From assembly GCF_900163645.1 (NCBI RefSeq), contig NZ_FUKM01000053.1, positions 1 through 64,000 of the forward strand: a stretch of 64,000 bases of DNA, given 5' to 3'. Source of the stretch: Halomonas citrativorans (GTDB taxonomy: Bacteria; Pseudomonadota; Gammaproteobacteria; Pseudomonadales; Halomonadaceae). Positions 35,053 through 45,873 of the stretch are shown piece after piece (the stretch's first letter is position 1; each line of letters opens with the position of its first letter). A model generated the notes under the pieces. That model was not told the DNA's origin. It did no database searches and saw only the letters and a program-made list of their open reading frames with translations. The position numbers and the translations under genes are program-made.

Positions 35053-38000
35053 TTAGCGGTAACGTAGCTGAACCCCCGCCTGCCCTTCCACATCGCGCAA
35101 CGCAAGCAGCAAGTCATCACTGGGCGCGACCTTCCATTCACCGGCAAGCTCCAGCCAGCCGACGGCTTTGGCATGGCGATACTGCAACCGCACCGGCAAA
35201 CCGCCATTATCCCGGTAGGGCGCTAAACTATCACGCAGACTCTCGACCAAGCGGCCATTGATACGCTCGGCGTCCAGAGCAAGCTCAACGGCATCGCCAT
35301 AGCGAATACGGGCCGTGACCATCGGCGTTACATCTTTTCCACGCAGTCTAAGCCCGCCGGAGAAATCGTCACTGGAAACTTCGCCTTCAACAATCAATAC
35401 CTGGTCAGCTTCTATCTGACCACGCAACTGATCGAATAGCTCACCAAACAACGATGCTTCAATACGCCCGGTGCGATCATCCAGGGTGATAAACGCCATG
35501 GTATCGCCACGTTTGGACTTCATGGTACGCATCGCAACCACCAGCCCGGCCACCCGCTGAGGTTCCCGGGAGGGTTTTAAATCGCTAATGCGTGTTGATA
35601 CAAAGCGTTTTAATTCACGCTCATATTCATCAATCGGATGCCCGGTAAGATAAAGACCGAGGGTATCTTTTTCGCCTGAAAGGCGCTCGCGGTCGGTCCA
35701 TTCTCGCGCACCGAGGTACTCAGTGTAGACGTCGGGCGCTTCGTCTTCGGCATCAGCAAAGGCCTCGCCGAACATGTCCAGCATGCCCAAGCTCTGGTTG
35801 GTGTGGTTCTGGGCGGCAGCCTTCAGGGCATCTTCCATAGAGGCCGCCAGCACGGCCCGGTTAGGACCAAGATTATCCAGCGCCCCTGAGCGAATCAGCG
35901 CCTCAAGGGTGCGCTTGTTCATACGCTTAGGGTCAAGCCGACGGCAGAAATCGAACAGGTCGGTGAACGGCCCACCCGTCTGGCGCGCCTCGACAATTGC
36001 CCCGATGGGCCCCTCGCCCACCCCACGAATCGCACCCAAGCCGTAAACCACGCGCCCTTCGGTATCCACGGTAAATTTGTAGCCGCCTACATTCACGTCT
36101 GGTGGTGTAACGGTCAGTTTAAGGTTGCGGCACTCCTCGATTAGCGGTACCACTTTATCCAGATTGTCCATCTCGGTAGACATAACCGCGGCCATAAATG
36201 GCCCTGGATAATGGGCTTTCAGCCACGCGGTCTGGTAAGACACCAGCGCGTAGGCGGCAGAGTGCGACTTGTTAAACCCGTAACCGGCGAACTTTTCCAC
36301 CAGGTCAAAGATGTTACCGGCAAGATTCTTATCGATACCGTTGGCCGCACAACCCTCCATGAAGCCATCGCGCTGCTTGGCCATCTCTTCGGGCTTTTTC
36401 TTACCCATTGCTCGGCGCAGCATATCGGCCTGGCCCAGCGAGTAGCCTGCCATTACCTGAGCGATCTGCATGACCTGCTCTTGGTAAAGGATAATACCGT
36501 AGGTAGGCGACAGCACCGGTTTTAACAGCTCGTGCTGGTAATCCGGGTGTGGATAAGATACTTCGGCACGGCCATGCTTACGGTTGATAAAGTCATCGAC
36601 CATGCCCGACTGCAACGGGCCGGGGCGGAACAGCGCCACCAGAGCGATCATGTCGTCCAGCGAGTCCGGTAGCAGACGCTTGATCAGCTCCTTCATGCCG
36701 CGGGACTCAAGCTGGAAAACGGCGGTAGTTTCAGCACGCTTGAGCATTTCAAACGTTTTGCCATCATCCAGCGGAATCGCATCAATGTTCAGCGGTTCCT
36801 GGCCGTTCACACCGCGAACCTTATCGACCATCTCAAGCGCCCAGTCGATAATGGTCAGCGTACGCAGACCCAAAAAGTCGAACTTGACCAGCCCGGCGTC
36901 TTCGATATCGTTTTTATCGAACTGAACTACCAGCCCATTGCCGTTTTCATCGCACAACAAAGGCGAAAAATCGGTCAGCTTGGTAGGAGCAATCACCACG
37001 CCGCCCGCGTGCTTGCCGGTACCGCGCGTCGTGCCCTCAAGCTTGAGGGCCATTTCCCAGATCTCTTCAGCTTCTTCGTCGTTAGCAATGAACTCTTTAA
37101 GCGCAGGCTCTTGCTCGATCGCCTTGCCAAGCGTCATGCCCACTTCAAACGGGATCAGCTTGGAGAGCTTGTCACCCAGCGAATAGGGCCGCCCTTGAGC
37201 ACGTGCCACGTCGCGCACCACAGCTTTGGCCGCCATGGTGCCGAAGGTAACAATCTGCGATACCGCGTCGCGCCCGTAGCGCTCGGCCACGTACTCAATC
37301 ACCTTGTCGCGTTTTTCCATGCAGAAATCGACGTCAAAGTCGGGCATGGAGACACGTTCAGGGTTCAAAAAGCGCTCGAAAAGGAGGTCGTAGCCGATGG
37401 GGTCAAGATCGGTAATCTTTTGCGCGTAGGCGACCAAGGAGCCCGCACCGGAACCCCGCCCGGGCCCGACCGGCACGTTGTTGTCCTTCGCCCACTGAAT
37501 GAAGTCCATTACGATCAGAAAGTAGCCAGGAAAGCCCATCTGAATAATAACGTTAAGCTCAAACTCAAGCCGGTCGCGGTAACGCTGGTCAATTTCCTTG
37601 TATTCGTCGCTTTCGCGCGGGTAGCGCTCGACAGGAAACAGGAAGTTCAGACGATCCGTTAGGCCGTCGTGGGAGACCTTGCGGAAAAACTCATCCTGGG
37701 TCATTCCCTCGGGGATTTCGAACTCAGGCAAAAATATCTCACCCAGGCGTACATCCACGCTGCAGCGCTCGGCAATCATCACGCTGTTTTCCAGCGCCTC
37801 GGGGATATCCGAGAACAGTGCTGCCATCTCGTCCGGGCTTTTTAAATACTGCTCCTCGGTGTAGCGGCGTTCACGGCGGGGGTCATCCAGCGCCTTGCCT
37901 TCACCAATGGCGACGCGCGTTTCATGCGCCCAGAAATCCTCCCGCTCAAGAAAGCGTACGTCATTGGTAGCCACCACTGGCGTGCCGGTATCGATGGCAA

Positions 38001-38559
38001 GCTTGACGCTGGCATGCACGCACGCCTCTTCAAGCGGACGCCCGGTACGAATCAGCTCCAGATAGAAACGATCCGGAAAGGCAACCTGCCACTCTTCAAG
38101 CAGCTGACGCGCTTCACGCTCATGATCGGAAAGCAGATGGCGGCCAATCTCGCCCTCCCGCGCCCCGGAAAGCGCAATCAGGCCTTCACTTTGTTCAAGC
38201 ACCCAGCGCTTGTCCAAAATGGCTTTCCCCTGGCGCTGTCCGTGGGTCCAGCCCTTGGAGATCAGCTCGGTCAGGTTGCGATAGCCGACATCGTTCATCG
38301 CCAGCAGCGTTATACGGTAAGGATGTGACTCATCGTGGGGATTAAAGAGCCATAAGTCGCTGCCAATAATGGGCTTGAGTGCGGCCCCTTGAGCGGCTTT
38401 GTAAAACTTCACCAGGCCGAACAGATTTGTTTCGTCGGTTAGCGCCAATGCCGGCATGCCGCGATCAAAGGTAGTGCTGACCAACGACTTAAGTTTTACC
38501 AAGCCGTCGACCAGGGAGTATTCACTGTGCAAACGTAGATGAACAAACGGTACCGTCAT
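35053..38559 (-). CDS. dnaE: DNA polymerase III alpha subunit
   Basis: The replicative polymerase catalytic subunit, 1168 residues, close to E. coli DnaE. The PHP domain is N-terminal ([16 protein letters not shown]). The catalytic aspartates are in [13 protein letters not shown] (about 400-412), with [15 protein letters not shown] before it and [11 protein letters not shown] after it. A helix-hairpin-helix region and an OB fold with [17 protein letters not shown] follow, and the tau-binding tail is at the C-terminus. It belongs to the DnaE1 type rather than PolC or error-prone DnaE2. It sits in the lpx-rnhB-dnaE-accA series. Confidence 0.98.
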   Translation of the reverse strand: MTVPFVHLRLHSEYSLVDGLVKLKSLVSTTFDRGMPALALTDETNLFGLVKFYKAAQGAALKPIIGSDLWLFNPHDESHPYRITLLAMNDVGYRNLTELISKGWTHGQRQGKAILDKRWVLEQSEGLIALSGAREGEIGRHLLSDHEREARQLLEEWQVAFPDRFYLELIRTGRPLEEACVHASVKLAIDTGTPVVATNDVRFLEREDFWAHETRVAIGEGKALDDPRRERRYTEEQYLKSPDEMAALFSDIPEALENSVMIAERCSVDVRLGEIFLPEFEIPEGMTQDEFFRKVSHDGLTDRLNFLFPVERYPRESDEYKEIDQRYRDRLEFELNVIIQMGFPGYFLIVMDFIQWAKDNNVPVGPGRGSGAGSLVAYAQKITDLDPIGYDLLFERFLNPERVSMPDFDVDFCMEKRDKVIEYVAERYGRDAVSQIVTFGTMAAKAVVRDVARAQGRPYSLGDKLSKLIPFEVGMTLGKAIEQEPALKEFIANDEEAEEIWEMALKLEGTTRGTGKHAGGVVIAPTKLTDFSPLLCDENGNGLVVQFDKNDIEDAGLVKFDFLGLRTLTIIDWALEMVDKVRGVNGQEPLNIDAIPLDDGKTFEMLKRAETTAVFQLESRGMKELIKRLLPDSLDDMIALVALFRPGPLQSGMVDDFINRKHGRAEVSYPHPDYQHELLKPVLSPTYGIILYQEQVMQIAQVMAGYSLGQADMLRRAMGKKKPEEMAKQRDGFMEGCAANGIDKNLAGNIFDLVEKFAGYGFNKSHSAAYALVSYQTAWLKAHYPGPFMAAVMSTEMDNLDKVVPLIEECRNLKLTVTPPDVNVGGYKFTVDTEGRVVYGLGAIRGVGEGPIGAIVEARQTGGPFTDLFDFCRRLDPKRMNKRTLEALIRSGALDNLGPNRAVLAASMEDALKAAAQNHTNQSLGMLDMFGEAFADAEDEAPDVYTEYLGAREWTDRERLSGEKDTLGLYLTGHPIDEYERELKRFVSTRISDLKPSREPQRVAGLVVAMRTMKSKRGDTMAFITLDDRTGRIEASLFGELFDQLRGQIEADQVLIVEGEVSSDDFSGGLRLRGKDVTPMVTARIRYGDAVELALDAERINGRLVESLRDSLAPYRDNGGLPVRLQYRHAKAVGWLELAGEWKVAPSDDLLLALRDVEGQAGVQLRYR

Positions 38560-38623
38560 GACACTCTCGGTAGAATCTCGGTAAAAAGAAATGAAATAAC
38601 GTTAATTAACGTAGCGACAGCAC

Positions 38624-39241
38624 TTAAATGAGTGCTAATTGACGTTGAACGGGGGCGAAGCTTCGGCGGTGCTCCTCAAGCGGCCCATGAGCGGATAGCG
38701 CCTCAAGATGCTCTTTCGTTGGGTAGCCTTTGTGACGTGCAAAGCCATACTCAGGATAGCGCATATCCAGCGCAACCATCTGGGAATCGCGCGCGACCTT
38801 GGCAAGAATCGACGCCGCAGCAATGGCGGGATGGCGCGCATCACCTTTGACCACTGCTTGCCCCGGCAAACTATGTCCCGGCAAACGGTTACCGTCCACC
38901 AGCAAGTACTCGGCCGCAGGGGCTAAACCGTCAATCGCACGACGCATTGCCAAGTGCGTGGCGTGGTAAATATTAAGCTGATCAACTTCGGCAGCGCTTG
39001 CCTCAGCGACCACAAAGGCTAACGCCTGCTCGCGTATCAACACATCTAACGCTTCACGCTTACGGGCGGTGAGCTTTTTAGAGTCAGTCAGACCGTCAAT
39101 GGGGCGTGCTGGGTCCAGAATCACCGCCGCGGCCACGACGCTACCGATTAACGGCCCACGCCCAACCTCGTCGACCCCCGCCAAGCGCTCGCCCACATAG
39201 GCGATCTCAAGCGGCGGAAAATCGCCTGGTTTAGCGGGCAT
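38624..39241 (-). CDS. rnhB: Ribonuclease HII
   Basis: It cleaves RNA in RNA-DNA hybrids, including single misincorporated ribonucleotides. The 205-residue protein has the catalytic DEVGRGPL (Asp-Glu near residues 19-20), LTDSKKLT, and [19 protein letters not shown] with the remaining acidic residues. The first bases overlap the end of lpxB by 11, so it is translated from the same message. The order lpxB-rnhB-dnaE is conserved. Confidence 0.97.
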   Translation of the reverse strand: MPAKPGDFPPLEIAYVGERLAGVDEVGRGPLIGSVVAAAVILDPARPIDGLTDSKKLTARKREALDVLIREQALAFVVAEASAAEVDQLNIYHATHLAMRRAIDGLAPAAEYLLVDGNRLPGHSLPGQAVVKGDARHPAIAAASILAKVARDSQMVALDMRYPEYGFARHKGYPTKEHLEALSAHGPLEEHRRSFAPVQRQLALI

Positions 39242-40403
39242 TGTAGCGCTCCAGTGGCTGGCCTAATGCGATAGCGGTGATTGCCTCAGCGGCGCGTCGA
39301 CTAGCGTTGCGCTGCAAGTCGGCGTGCATCGTTGCAAAGCGTGCCTCTAACGCCAATCGTGCTTCGTGATCGCTAAGCAACTCATGAAGCTGGTCTGCGA
39401 TAGCTTCAGGTGTCGCCGCGTCCTGAATAAGCTCAGGCACCACGCTTTGCTGCGCGATCAGATTGGGTAGCGATACCCACTGGGTTTTCACCATACGCTT
39501 GGCAAGCCAATGCGTGGCCGGCGCCATCCTGTACGCAACCAGCATCGCCCGGTGACACAGCATGGCTTCAAGCGCGGCGGTCCCTGACGCCAGGAGCACG
39601 GCATCACTGGCAACCATTGCCTCTCGCGCTTGGCCATTTAACAGCTGTACACGCTCGGCAAGCGTTGGATAGTGAGACAAGAGCGCCTGAATTTCGTCAT
39701 GACGCAGCGCTGAGGCAGCCGGAATCAAAACCTTTAGTGTGGCATGGCGCTGGCACAGCAGCTCAGCGGCGGCTAAAAACGTATGACCCAGAAAACGTAT
39801 TTCGTTGCTGCGCGAGCCTGGCAATAAAGCAAGCACCAGCGCATCTGCATCAAGACCTAGTGCCTGGCGCGTTGCGATGCGGTCATTTTCAAGCGGCAGC
39901 TCATCAGCAAGCGGGTGGCCCACAAACACGACAGGAACGTTATGGCGCAGGTAAAAATCCGCTTCAAAGGGTAGCAGGGTGAGCATGCCATCAACGGATT
40001 TGGCAATGCCTTTCACGCGACCCTGTCGCCATGCCCAAACCGAAGGACTGACGTAGTGGGCCGTTTTGATTCCGGCATTACGCAGCTGCTTTTCCAAGCC
40101 GAGCGTAAAATCAGGCGCGTCAATACCCACCATGATATCCGGCTGCCAGGCGAGCGCTTCGTGACGCAGCGTGCGGCGCACACCTACCAGCTCAGGCAGG
40201 TGTTTGATGACCTCAACCAGCCCCATCACAGAAAGCGTTTCCAACGGAAAGCGGCTTTGCATCCCTTCAGCGATCATGCGTGGCCCACCAATCCCACGAA
40301 ACTCAACCTCTGGATGGCGCGCCTTAAGCGCACGCATCAGACCTGCTCCAAGGATATCCCCCGAAAGCTCGCCAGCCACCAGATAAACGCGCTGCAAAGT
40401 CAT
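39231..40403 (-). CDS. lpxB: Lipid-A-disaccharide synthase
   Basis: A glycosyltransferase (GT19) joining UDP-diacylglucosamine and lipid X into the lipid A disaccharide at the inner membrane. The 390-residue protein has [18 protein letters not shown] at the start, [28 protein letters not shown] and [12 protein letters not shown], then [12 protein letters not shown] with the substrate-binding residues. It is preceded by lpxA after 16 bp and overlaps rnhB. Confidence 0.97.
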   Translation of the reverse strand: MTLQRVYLVAGELSGDILGAGLMRALKARHPEVEFRGIGGPRMIAEGMQSRFPLETLSVMGLVEVIKHLPELVGVRRTLRHEALAWQPDIMVGIDAPDFTLGLEKQLRNAGIKTAHYVSPSVWAWRQGRVKGIAKSVDGMLTLLPFEADFYLRHNVPVVFVGHPLADELPLENDRIATRQALGLDADALVLALLPGSRSNEIRFLGHTFLAAAELLCQRHATLKVLIPAASALRHDEIQALLSHYPTLAERVQLLNGQAREAMVASDAVLLASGTAALEAMLCHRAMLVAYRMAPATHWLAKRMVKTQWVSLPNLIAQQSVVPELIQDAATPEAIADQLHELLSDHEARLALEARFATMHADLQRNASRRAAEAITAIALGQPLERYNAR

Positions 40404-40419
40404 AAGCGAATGGACATGG

Positions 40420-41187
40420 TTAGCGCGTAATGCCCCGGGTCGAACGCTCGATAGAGTCAGCGAACTCAGTCACTTCCTCAATATCAAAGCTCGCACGCAT
40501 CTCTTCAAGCGCTTGCTCGACGGTAAGCCCCTGGCGATAGACCATCTTATAGGCAGCGCTCAGCGCATTAATCGCCTCACGGCTAAAGCCGCGGCGTTTT
40601 AAGCCGACGAGGTTCAGGCCTCGCGCTTCTGCCGGGTTGCCGTTAATCATGACGTAGGCAGGCGTGTCTTTAGTGATAATAGAGCCTCCGCCCGCCATGG
40701 CATGTTCACCAAAGTGACAAAATTGGTGCACGGCAGATAGGCCACCCAGGATAGCGTAATCACCCAGCGTTACGTGCCCGGCGAGCGTTACCTGGTTGGC
40801 GAGGATACAGTCATTGCCGATGACACAGTCATGGCCCACGTGTACGTAGGCCATAAACAGATTGCGGGAACCAATCGTCGTTTCACCACGGTCTTGTACC
40901 GTACCGCGGTGAAGCGTCACGCCTTCACGGATAACGTTATCGTCTCCCATGACAAGACGAGTAGGTTCACCAGCGTACTTTTTGTCCTGACAATCCTCAC
41001 CTACCGAGGCGAACTGAAAAATACGCGTGCGCTTCCCCAACACAGTGGGTCCTTTGACCACTACGTGCGGGCCGATTATGGAGCCTTCGCCGATCGTGAC
41101 GTTAGCCCCAATAACACTAAAAGGGCCAACCTCAACGTCATCTGCGAGCGTTGCTGTTGGGTCAACCAGTGCAGTAGGATGTATCAA
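40420..41187 (-). CDS. lpxA: UDP-N-acetylglucosamine O-acyltransferase LpxA
   Basis: It catalyses the first step of lipid A synthesis, moving 3-hydroxyacyl from ACP to UDP-GlcNAc. The 255-residue protein is a left-handed beta-helix built from hexapeptide repeats (for example IGEGSI, VTIGEG, LGDYAI), with the catalytic His in the AYVHVGHDC block near residue 120 and the C-terminal helical domain from about 190. Length corresponds to LpxA rather than LpxD. It overlaps fabZ by four bases. Confidence 0.97.
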   Translation of the reverse strand: MIHPTALVDPTATLADDVEVGPFSVIGANVTIGEGSIIGPHVVVKGPTVLGKRTRIFQFASVGEDCQDKKYAGEPTRLVMGDDNVIREGVTLHRGTVQDRGETTIGSRNLFMAYVHVGHDCVIGNDCILANQVTLAGHVTLGDYAILGGLSAVHQFCHFGEHAMAGGGSIITKDTPAYVMINGNPAEARGLNLVGLKRRGFSREAINALSAAYKMVYRQGLTVEQALEEMRASFDIEEVTEFADSIERSTRGITR

Positions 41188-41627
41188 GCAACCTTCCTCT
41201 CAGCACAAATAATTTCTGCTTCACAGGCCAGCTCTCCGTCAACCGTGGCGCGACACGCAAATTTCCAAATGCCCCGCTTGCCACGAATTACATTAGCCTC
41301 CAGTTGAAGCTGGTCACCTGGCATAACCGGGCGCTTGAAACGCACATTGTCGCTACCCACCAGGTAGTACACGTAGCCATCCGCTGGCAGCTTGTTAACT
41401 GTTTTAAAGCCTAAAATACCGCAAACCTGGGCCAGTGCTTCGACTACCAGCACACCCGGCATAATAGGATGATGTGGGAAGTGGCCGTTGAAAAAAGGCT
41501 CGTTAATACTAACGTTTTTGAACGCAACGATGGATTCGCCCACAGTTAATGCTGTTACTCGATCCACCAATAAAAACGGATAGCGGTGGGGCAAGTATTC
41601 GCGAATTTCGTTAATATCCATAACCAT
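41184..41627 (-). CDS. fabZ: 3-hydroxyacyl-ACP dehydratase FabZ
   Basis: It dehydrates beta-hydroxyacyl-ACP in fatty-acid elongation; it competes with LpxA for the same substrate pool. The 147-residue hot-dog protein has the catalytic His in [20 protein letters not shown], with the Glu in the following helix, and [12 protein letters not shown] at the start. A GAGG lies eight bases before the ATG at 41627. Unlike most relatives, the gap to lpxD is 133 bp and holds a strong promoter and a terminator-like hairpin. Confidence 0.97.
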   Translation of the reverse strand: MVMDINEIREYLPHRYPFLLVDRVTALTVGESIVAFKNVSINEPFFNGHFPHHPIMPGVLVVEALAQVCGILGFKTVNKLPADGYVYYLVGSDNVRFKRPVMPGDQLQLEANVIRGKRGIWKFACRATVDGELACEAEIICAERKVA

Positions 41628-41645
41628 CGTAACGACCTCAAAATG

Positions 41646-41669
41646 AAAAACGCCTGATAGGCATCAGGC
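41646..41669 (-). terminator. Terminator-like hairpin just before fabZ
   Basis: On the minus strand GCCTGAT (41669-41663) pairs with ATCAGGC (41658-41652) around a 4-base loop, followed by G and TTTTT (41650-41646). It lies after lpxD but also downstream of the predicted fabZ promoter, 19 bp before the fabZ ATG, so it may be an attenuator rather than a simple operon end. Confidence 0.6.
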
Positions 41670-41704
41670 AAATACCAGCACTTTGTCTGGTTAAAGGGCA
41701 AGGA

Positions 41705-41732
41705 ATTATACCCTGCCGCCCTCTCGTCTCAA
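41705..41732 (-). promoter_or_regulatory. Strong predicted sigma-70 promoter for fabZ-lpxA-lpxB
   Basis: On the minus strand TTGAGA (41732-41727) and the consensus TATAAT (41710-41705) are 16 bp apart. The predicted start, near 41698, gives a short leader containing the terminator-like hairpin. Confidence 0.65.
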
Positions 41733-41760
41733 GCTACTTACTTAGTAAACAATATGGCTT

Positions 41761-42798
41761 TTAGGCGTCACGCGTCGTTTTTTCCAGCCGAGACAACCGC
41801 TTGGCTATATCATCCAACTGCTTAAACCGCACCGCATTTTTACGCCACTGCGAATTACTCATTGCCCCCGTACCTGACGAGTAGACGCCGGGAGTATGAA
41901 TCGAGTTGGTCACAAGACTCATCCCGGTGACCTGAACACCATCACAAATCGTTAGGTGGCCTGATAATCCAACGCCCCCTCCCAACATGCAGTGCTTGCC
42001 TACTTTGGTGGACCCTGCAATACCGACACAGCCTGCCAAAGCACTATGGGCACCAATAGTGACGTTATGAGCGATTTGTACCTGACTATCGATTTTAACG
42101 TCATCGCCAATCAGGGTATCGCCTAGCGCACCACGGTCAATGCTGGAGCAACTGCCCACTTCGACATTATCACCCAGCACAACGCCACCTAACTGGGCAA
42201 TTTTGTGCCAACCTTCACCGTCGTGGGCAAATCCAAAACCGTCTCCACCAATCACACAACCACTTTGTAAAATGACCCGTTTGCCAATAATCACGCCATG
42301 ACACACGGTCACATTGGCATGCAGCCGAGTATTTTCGCCGATAACGCTATCAGCGCCGACGACACTCCCAGCGCCCACCACAACGTGGTCACCCAGTGTT
42401 ACGCCCGCTTCTACTACGGCGTGGGCCTGGATCGAGACGCCTTCACCCAACGTTACGCTGTCGGCAACGACCGCGGTGGGATGAATTCCCGCCTTATCAC
42501 GTGCAGGCAGTGGGTCAAATAGCTGAGAGAGTTTGGCATACCCCAGATAGGGGTTTTCCATCTCAAGCTTTGGCACCGGGCAGCTCTTGCCATGCTCAGG
42601 GTGAAGCAGCACGGCTGCCGCCTGAGTGGTGGCCAAATCCTTGAGGTAAGCGCGATTTGTTAAAAAGGCCACTTGATCAGATGTGGCCTCTTTAAGTGTT
42701 GCTAAACCACGAATGGGTAGCGCGGCATCACCTTCAAAGGTGACCCCTAAATGGCGAGCAATGTCCGCAAGTGTAAGATGGTGAGATGCGTGCGTCAT
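41761..42798 (-). CDS. lpxD: UDP-3-O-(3-hydroxymyristoyl)glucosamine N-acyltransferase LpxD
   Basis: It catalyses the third step of lipid A synthesis (N-acylation). The 345-residue protein has an N-terminal uridine-binding domain (THASHHLTLADIARHLGV...), a long hexapeptide beta-helix with GDGFGFAHDGEGWHKIAQLG, the LpxD signature, and a C-terminal helix with SRLEKTTRDA. The preferred ATG is at 42798; an upstream in-frame ATG adds six residues. It follows skp by 57 bp. Confidence 0.96.
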   Translation of the reverse strand: MTHASHHLTLADIARHLGVTFEGDAALPIRGLATLKEATSDQVAFLTNRAYLKDLATTQAAAVLLHPEHGKSCPVPKLEMENPYLGYAKLSQLFDPLPARDKAGIHPTAVVADSVTLGEGVSIQAHAVVEAGVTLGDHVVVGAGSVVGADSVIGENTRLHANVTVCHGVIIGKRVILQSGCVIGGDGFGFAHDGEGWHKIAQLGGVVLGDNVEVGSCSSIDRGALGDTLIGDDVKIDSQVQIAHNVTIGAHSALAGCVGIAGSTKVGKHCMLGGGVGLSGHLTICDGVQVTGMSLVTNSIHTPGVYSSGTGAMSNSQWRKNAVRFKQLDDIAKRLSRLEKTTRDA

Positions 42799-42855
42799 GG
42801 GAGCCCAATAAAGCAATAGTGCAGCACAGCTACACCGACAGTCATTAAAAATTAA

Positions 42856-43362
42856 TTACATCGAATCAAATATTTGCGTAACTTCATCAGTCACATTAGG
42901 CAAATCAACCGAGGAATGAAGCACTCCTTGAGGCTCAACCAATACATCAATATTGTGACGGTTCAGCACTTGCTCCACCGCTTGCTCAAGCTTGAGTTCC
43001 GCACCTTCCAGAAACTGCTGCTCTGAACGCTGCTGAGCCTCCATAACATCACGACGTAACTGCTCAAAACGCGAACCTTTCTGCTGCAGCTCAGCGATCA
43101 GTGTTTCACGCTGCGACTGAGACATCGTTTCGCCTTCGCGCTGCAAGCGTTCTTGCAACTGCTGTAACTCATTTCCCAGGCTTTGGGCTTCACTCTGCTG
43201 ACTGCCAATCTGGTTTTCCAGCTGATTTAGCGAGGTTTGAGCCGACTGGGTATTCATCAGCGCAGCTCGCCAATCCAGCACGGCAACCTCTGCAGCTTCT
43301 GCTGCATGAACCGGTAAAACAATCGCACCAAATAAGCACACGGCCGCTGTCAGTTTACGCAT
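42856..43362 (-). CDS. skp: Periplasmic chaperone Skp (OmpH)
   Basis: It holds unfolded outer-membrane proteins in the periplasm and hands them to the BAM complex. The 168-residue precursor has a signal peptide ending near PVHAAEA, then VAVLDWRAALMNTQSAQ and a long Gln/Glu-rich helical coiled coil (about 45-120), which gives the tentacles of the trimer. The C-terminal strand VDVLVEPQGVLHSS-like region closes the body. Its position between bamA and lpxD is conserved. Confidence 0.93.
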   Translation of the reverse strand: MRKLTAAVCLFGAIVLPVHAAEAAEVAVLDWRAALMNTQSAQTSLNQLENQIGSQQSEAQSLGNELQQLQERLQREGETMSQSQRETLIAELQQKGSRFEQLRRDVMEAQQRSEQQFLEGAELKLEQAVEQVLNRHNIDVLVEPQGVLHSSVDLPNVTDEVTQIFDSM

Positions 43363-43387
43363 CGAGTCACTTCCTTATCATCAAGCG

Positions 43388-43411
43388 GGGGCGCTACCAA
43401 GGGCGCGCCCC
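43388..43411. repeat. GC-only hairpin between bamA and skp
   Basis: GGGGCGC and GCGCCCC surround a 10-base loop. No T tract follows. It may lower expression of the downstream genes or mark an RNA-processing point in the bamA-skp message. Confidence 0.4.
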
Positions 43412-43421
43412 TTTAGCAAAA

Positions 43422-45773
43422 TTAGAATGTTTGTCCCAGCGAGAACTGGAAGAACTGTGTGTCATCACCGCTTTTGTCTTTAAGCGGCTCCGCGATGCTA
43501 AAGGTCAGCGGGCCAACCGGTGTTAACCAGGAAAGGCCAACGCCCACACTATAGCGCAAATCGCCCAGGTCGACGCCAGAACTACACCGCTGACGATCCG
43601 CATCAGCTTCTAATACCTTGTAGCAGGAGCTCAAGAACGTATTACCGGCATCCAAGAACAGCGAAGGCTGCACAGAACGCTGATTTTCTACAAAAGGCAT
43701 GGGGAAGATAACTTCGGCACTACCTTCCACCAACACATTACCGCCCATTGTGCGATCACGCCCCCCTTCAACACCCGGCGTGGTAGCTTGCCCCAATGTA
43801 TTGGATGTAAAGCCACGTACCGAACCTAAACCACCTGCGTAAAAATTCTCATAGAAGGGAAAAGGATCGTTTGAATCAAACGTATTGGCATAGCCAAGGT
43901 TACCGCTAAACTTAAGTGCCCAACTCTCGTCGTTATTGAGCGGGTATAGCTGCTGAGCCCGAGCGCGCAGCTTATAATACTCTGCATCGCTGCCCGGCAC
44001 GCCGGTTTCAAGCGACAGGCGCTGATAGTTACCGGCTGTCGGCATCACGCCTCGGTTAAGGTTGTTACGCGTCCAGCTCGCCGTGAGTTTAAAGCTTTGA
44101 GCGCGCTCCCCTTCGTCATCCACATAGCGACGAATTTCTGACGCCGTATCGTTGTAGGTTTTGATTTTAAGCTCTTCAATGCTCGCCCCGAAGTTGAGGC
44201 GAGACAGCTCACTTACCGGATAGCCGAAGTTAATACCCGCACCATACGCATCGGTCGAGTAGGTAGAGATATCCGAGTCGGCGTAGTCCGTTTCACGGTA
44301 AAATACGTTGTAGCCGCGAGAAATACCGTCAAGTGTCCAGTAAGGATCCGTGAAGGCAAAGTTAACGCTGGTGAATGTGTCGCTGCGCTGCGCGCCAATA
44401 TTGACCCGGTTACCCGTGCCCAGGAAGTTGTTTTGTGCCAGTCCAACCCCATAGATTACCCCAGCACTTTGCGAAAAGCCCACGCTGGCAGACACCGAGC
44501 CTGAGGGCTGCTCTTCCACGCGATAGGTGACATCCAACTGATCAGGCTGACCTGGTACCGGCTGGGTATCCACTTCAACCTGGCTAAAGAAGCCAAGCCG
44601 TTCAAGGCGCTGGCGCGACTGAGTAATTGAGTCGGTCGACGCGGGAGCGCCTTCCATTTGAATCATTTCCCGACGAAGCACTTCATCCTGGGTGGTGGTA
44701 TTACCATAAAACTCAATACGTCGAACATAAGTGCGCTGACCAGGTTCAACCGCGATGACCAGGTCAACCGTTTCACCGTTATCCGCCATTTCAGGAATAC
44801 CCTGAATATCGGCGAATGCAAAACCTTCAGCGCCCAAACGCTGGCGTAGCGCTTCGGTAGATGCGTTCACCTGACCGCGAGAGAAAATGTCTCCGCTATG
44901 GATCTCCATTAGTTGGCGTGCTTCGCTTTCGCTGATTTGCATATCACCAACAAAGCGGACATCACCTACTCGATACTGGTTACCCTCATCAACATTAAGC
45001 GTAACAAATATTTCGGACTTTTCAGGCCCAATGGAGACTTGCGTGGAGGTAACGTCAAAATTTACATAGCCACGATCAAGGTAGAAGGTGCGAAGGCGCT
45101 CGATATCGCCCGATAAAGCTTCACGAGAGTACTCATCGCTTGAAAACCAGCCAAAGAAGCGCCCCGGCTTGTCGTTCAGCTCAAAAACATTGCGCAGCGT
45201 TTCATCGTCAAAATCCTGATTACCGACAATATTGATTTGACGAATCTTGGCTACTTCGCCTTCATTAATATTGATATTGACCTGTACACGCCCTTCATCA
45301 ACCTGTTCAACCTCGGTCGTAATTCGAGCACTGTAGCGTCCCTGGCTCTGGTAAACACCTTCAAGCTCACGCTGAATCTCTTCAAGGGTCGAGAGTTGCA
45401 GCACTTGGCCTTCCGACAACCCTGACTGGCGTAAGCCGTTACGCAGGTCCTCTTCTGAAATCTGCTTATTGCCAGCGAGGTTCAAGCGCGCGATGGTCGA
45501 TCGTTCAACGACCTGAATAACCAATACATCGCCTTCGCGAGCTAGCGAAACATCTTCAAATAAACCAGTGGCAAACAAATCGCGTGCGGCTGACGCTAGC
45601 TGCTGCTCGCTAACCCGATCATTAGTACTGACAGGAAACGCATTAAAGACCGATGCAGCGGATACCCGCTGCAGTCCTTCCACTCGAATGTCCGAAACAT
45701 CAAAGGATTGTGCCTGGGCGCCGCTAGCGCCTACCAGCAAGAGTGCTGCCATTCCAAGGGTCTTGATTTTCAT
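43422..45773 (-). CDS. bamA: Outer membrane protein assembly factor BamA
   Basis: The central Omp85 pore of the BAM complex. The 783-residue precursor has a signal peptide (AQA cut near residue 22), five POTRA repeats starting with FDVSDIRVEGLQRVSAASVF, and a C-terminal 16-strand barrel. The barrel contains the conserved VRGF in LGSVRGFTSNTLG and ends in aromatic FSLGQTF, the beta-signal for its own insertion. It is preceded by rseP across 100 bp and followed by skp. Confidence 0.98.
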   Translation of the reverse strand: MKIKTLGMAALLLVGASGAQAQSFDVSDIRVEGLQRVSAASVFNAFPVSTNDRVSEQQLASAARDLFATGLFEDVSLAREGDVLVIQVVERSTIARLNLAGNKQISEEDLRNGLRQSGLSEGQVLQLSTLEEIQRELEGVYQSQGRYSARITTEVEQVDEGRVQVNININEGEVAKIRQINIVGNQDFDDETLRNVFELNDKPGRFFGWFSSDEYSREALSGDIERLRTFYLDRGYVNFDVTSTQVSIGPEKSEIFVTLNVDEGNQYRVGDVRFVGDMQISESEARQLMEIHSGDIFSRGQVNASTEALRQRLGAEGFAFADIQGIPEMADNGETVDLVIAVEPGQRTYVRRIEFYGNTTTQDEVLRREMIQMEGAPASTDSITQSRQRLERLGFFSQVEVDTQPVPGQPDQLDVTYRVEEQPSGSVSASVGFSQSAGVIYGVGLAQNNFLGTGNRVNIGAQRSDTFTSVNFAFTDPYWTLDGISRGYNVFYRETDYADSDISTYSTDAYGAGINFGYPVSELSRLNFGASIEELKIKTYNDTASEIRRYVDDEGERAQSFKLTASWTRNNLNRGVMPTAGNYQRLSLETGVPGSDAEYYKLRARAQQLYPLNNDESWALKFSGNLGYANTFDSNDPFPFYENFYAGGLGSVRGFTSNTLGQATTPGVEGGRDRTMGGNVLVEGSAEVIFPMPFVENQRSVQPSLFLDAGNTFLSSCYKVLEADADRQRCSSGVDLGDLRYSVGVGLSWLTPVGPLTFSIAEPLKDKSGDDTQFFQFSLGQTF

Positions 45774-45873
45774 GCTGTCAGTTCGCTCGCGTTGGTCTGC
45801 CTATCACGTTAGATAAGCACCATATACATTTGTGCAGGCAGATGACAAGGCATCCTGCGCGCTACACGCGTCA

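Noticed and set aside
37009-37662. A long plus-strand frame (217 codons) inside dnaE
   Set aside because: It is antisense to the catalytic core of dnaE. Its length reflects the high-GC coding bias of the real gene, and no start signal is present.
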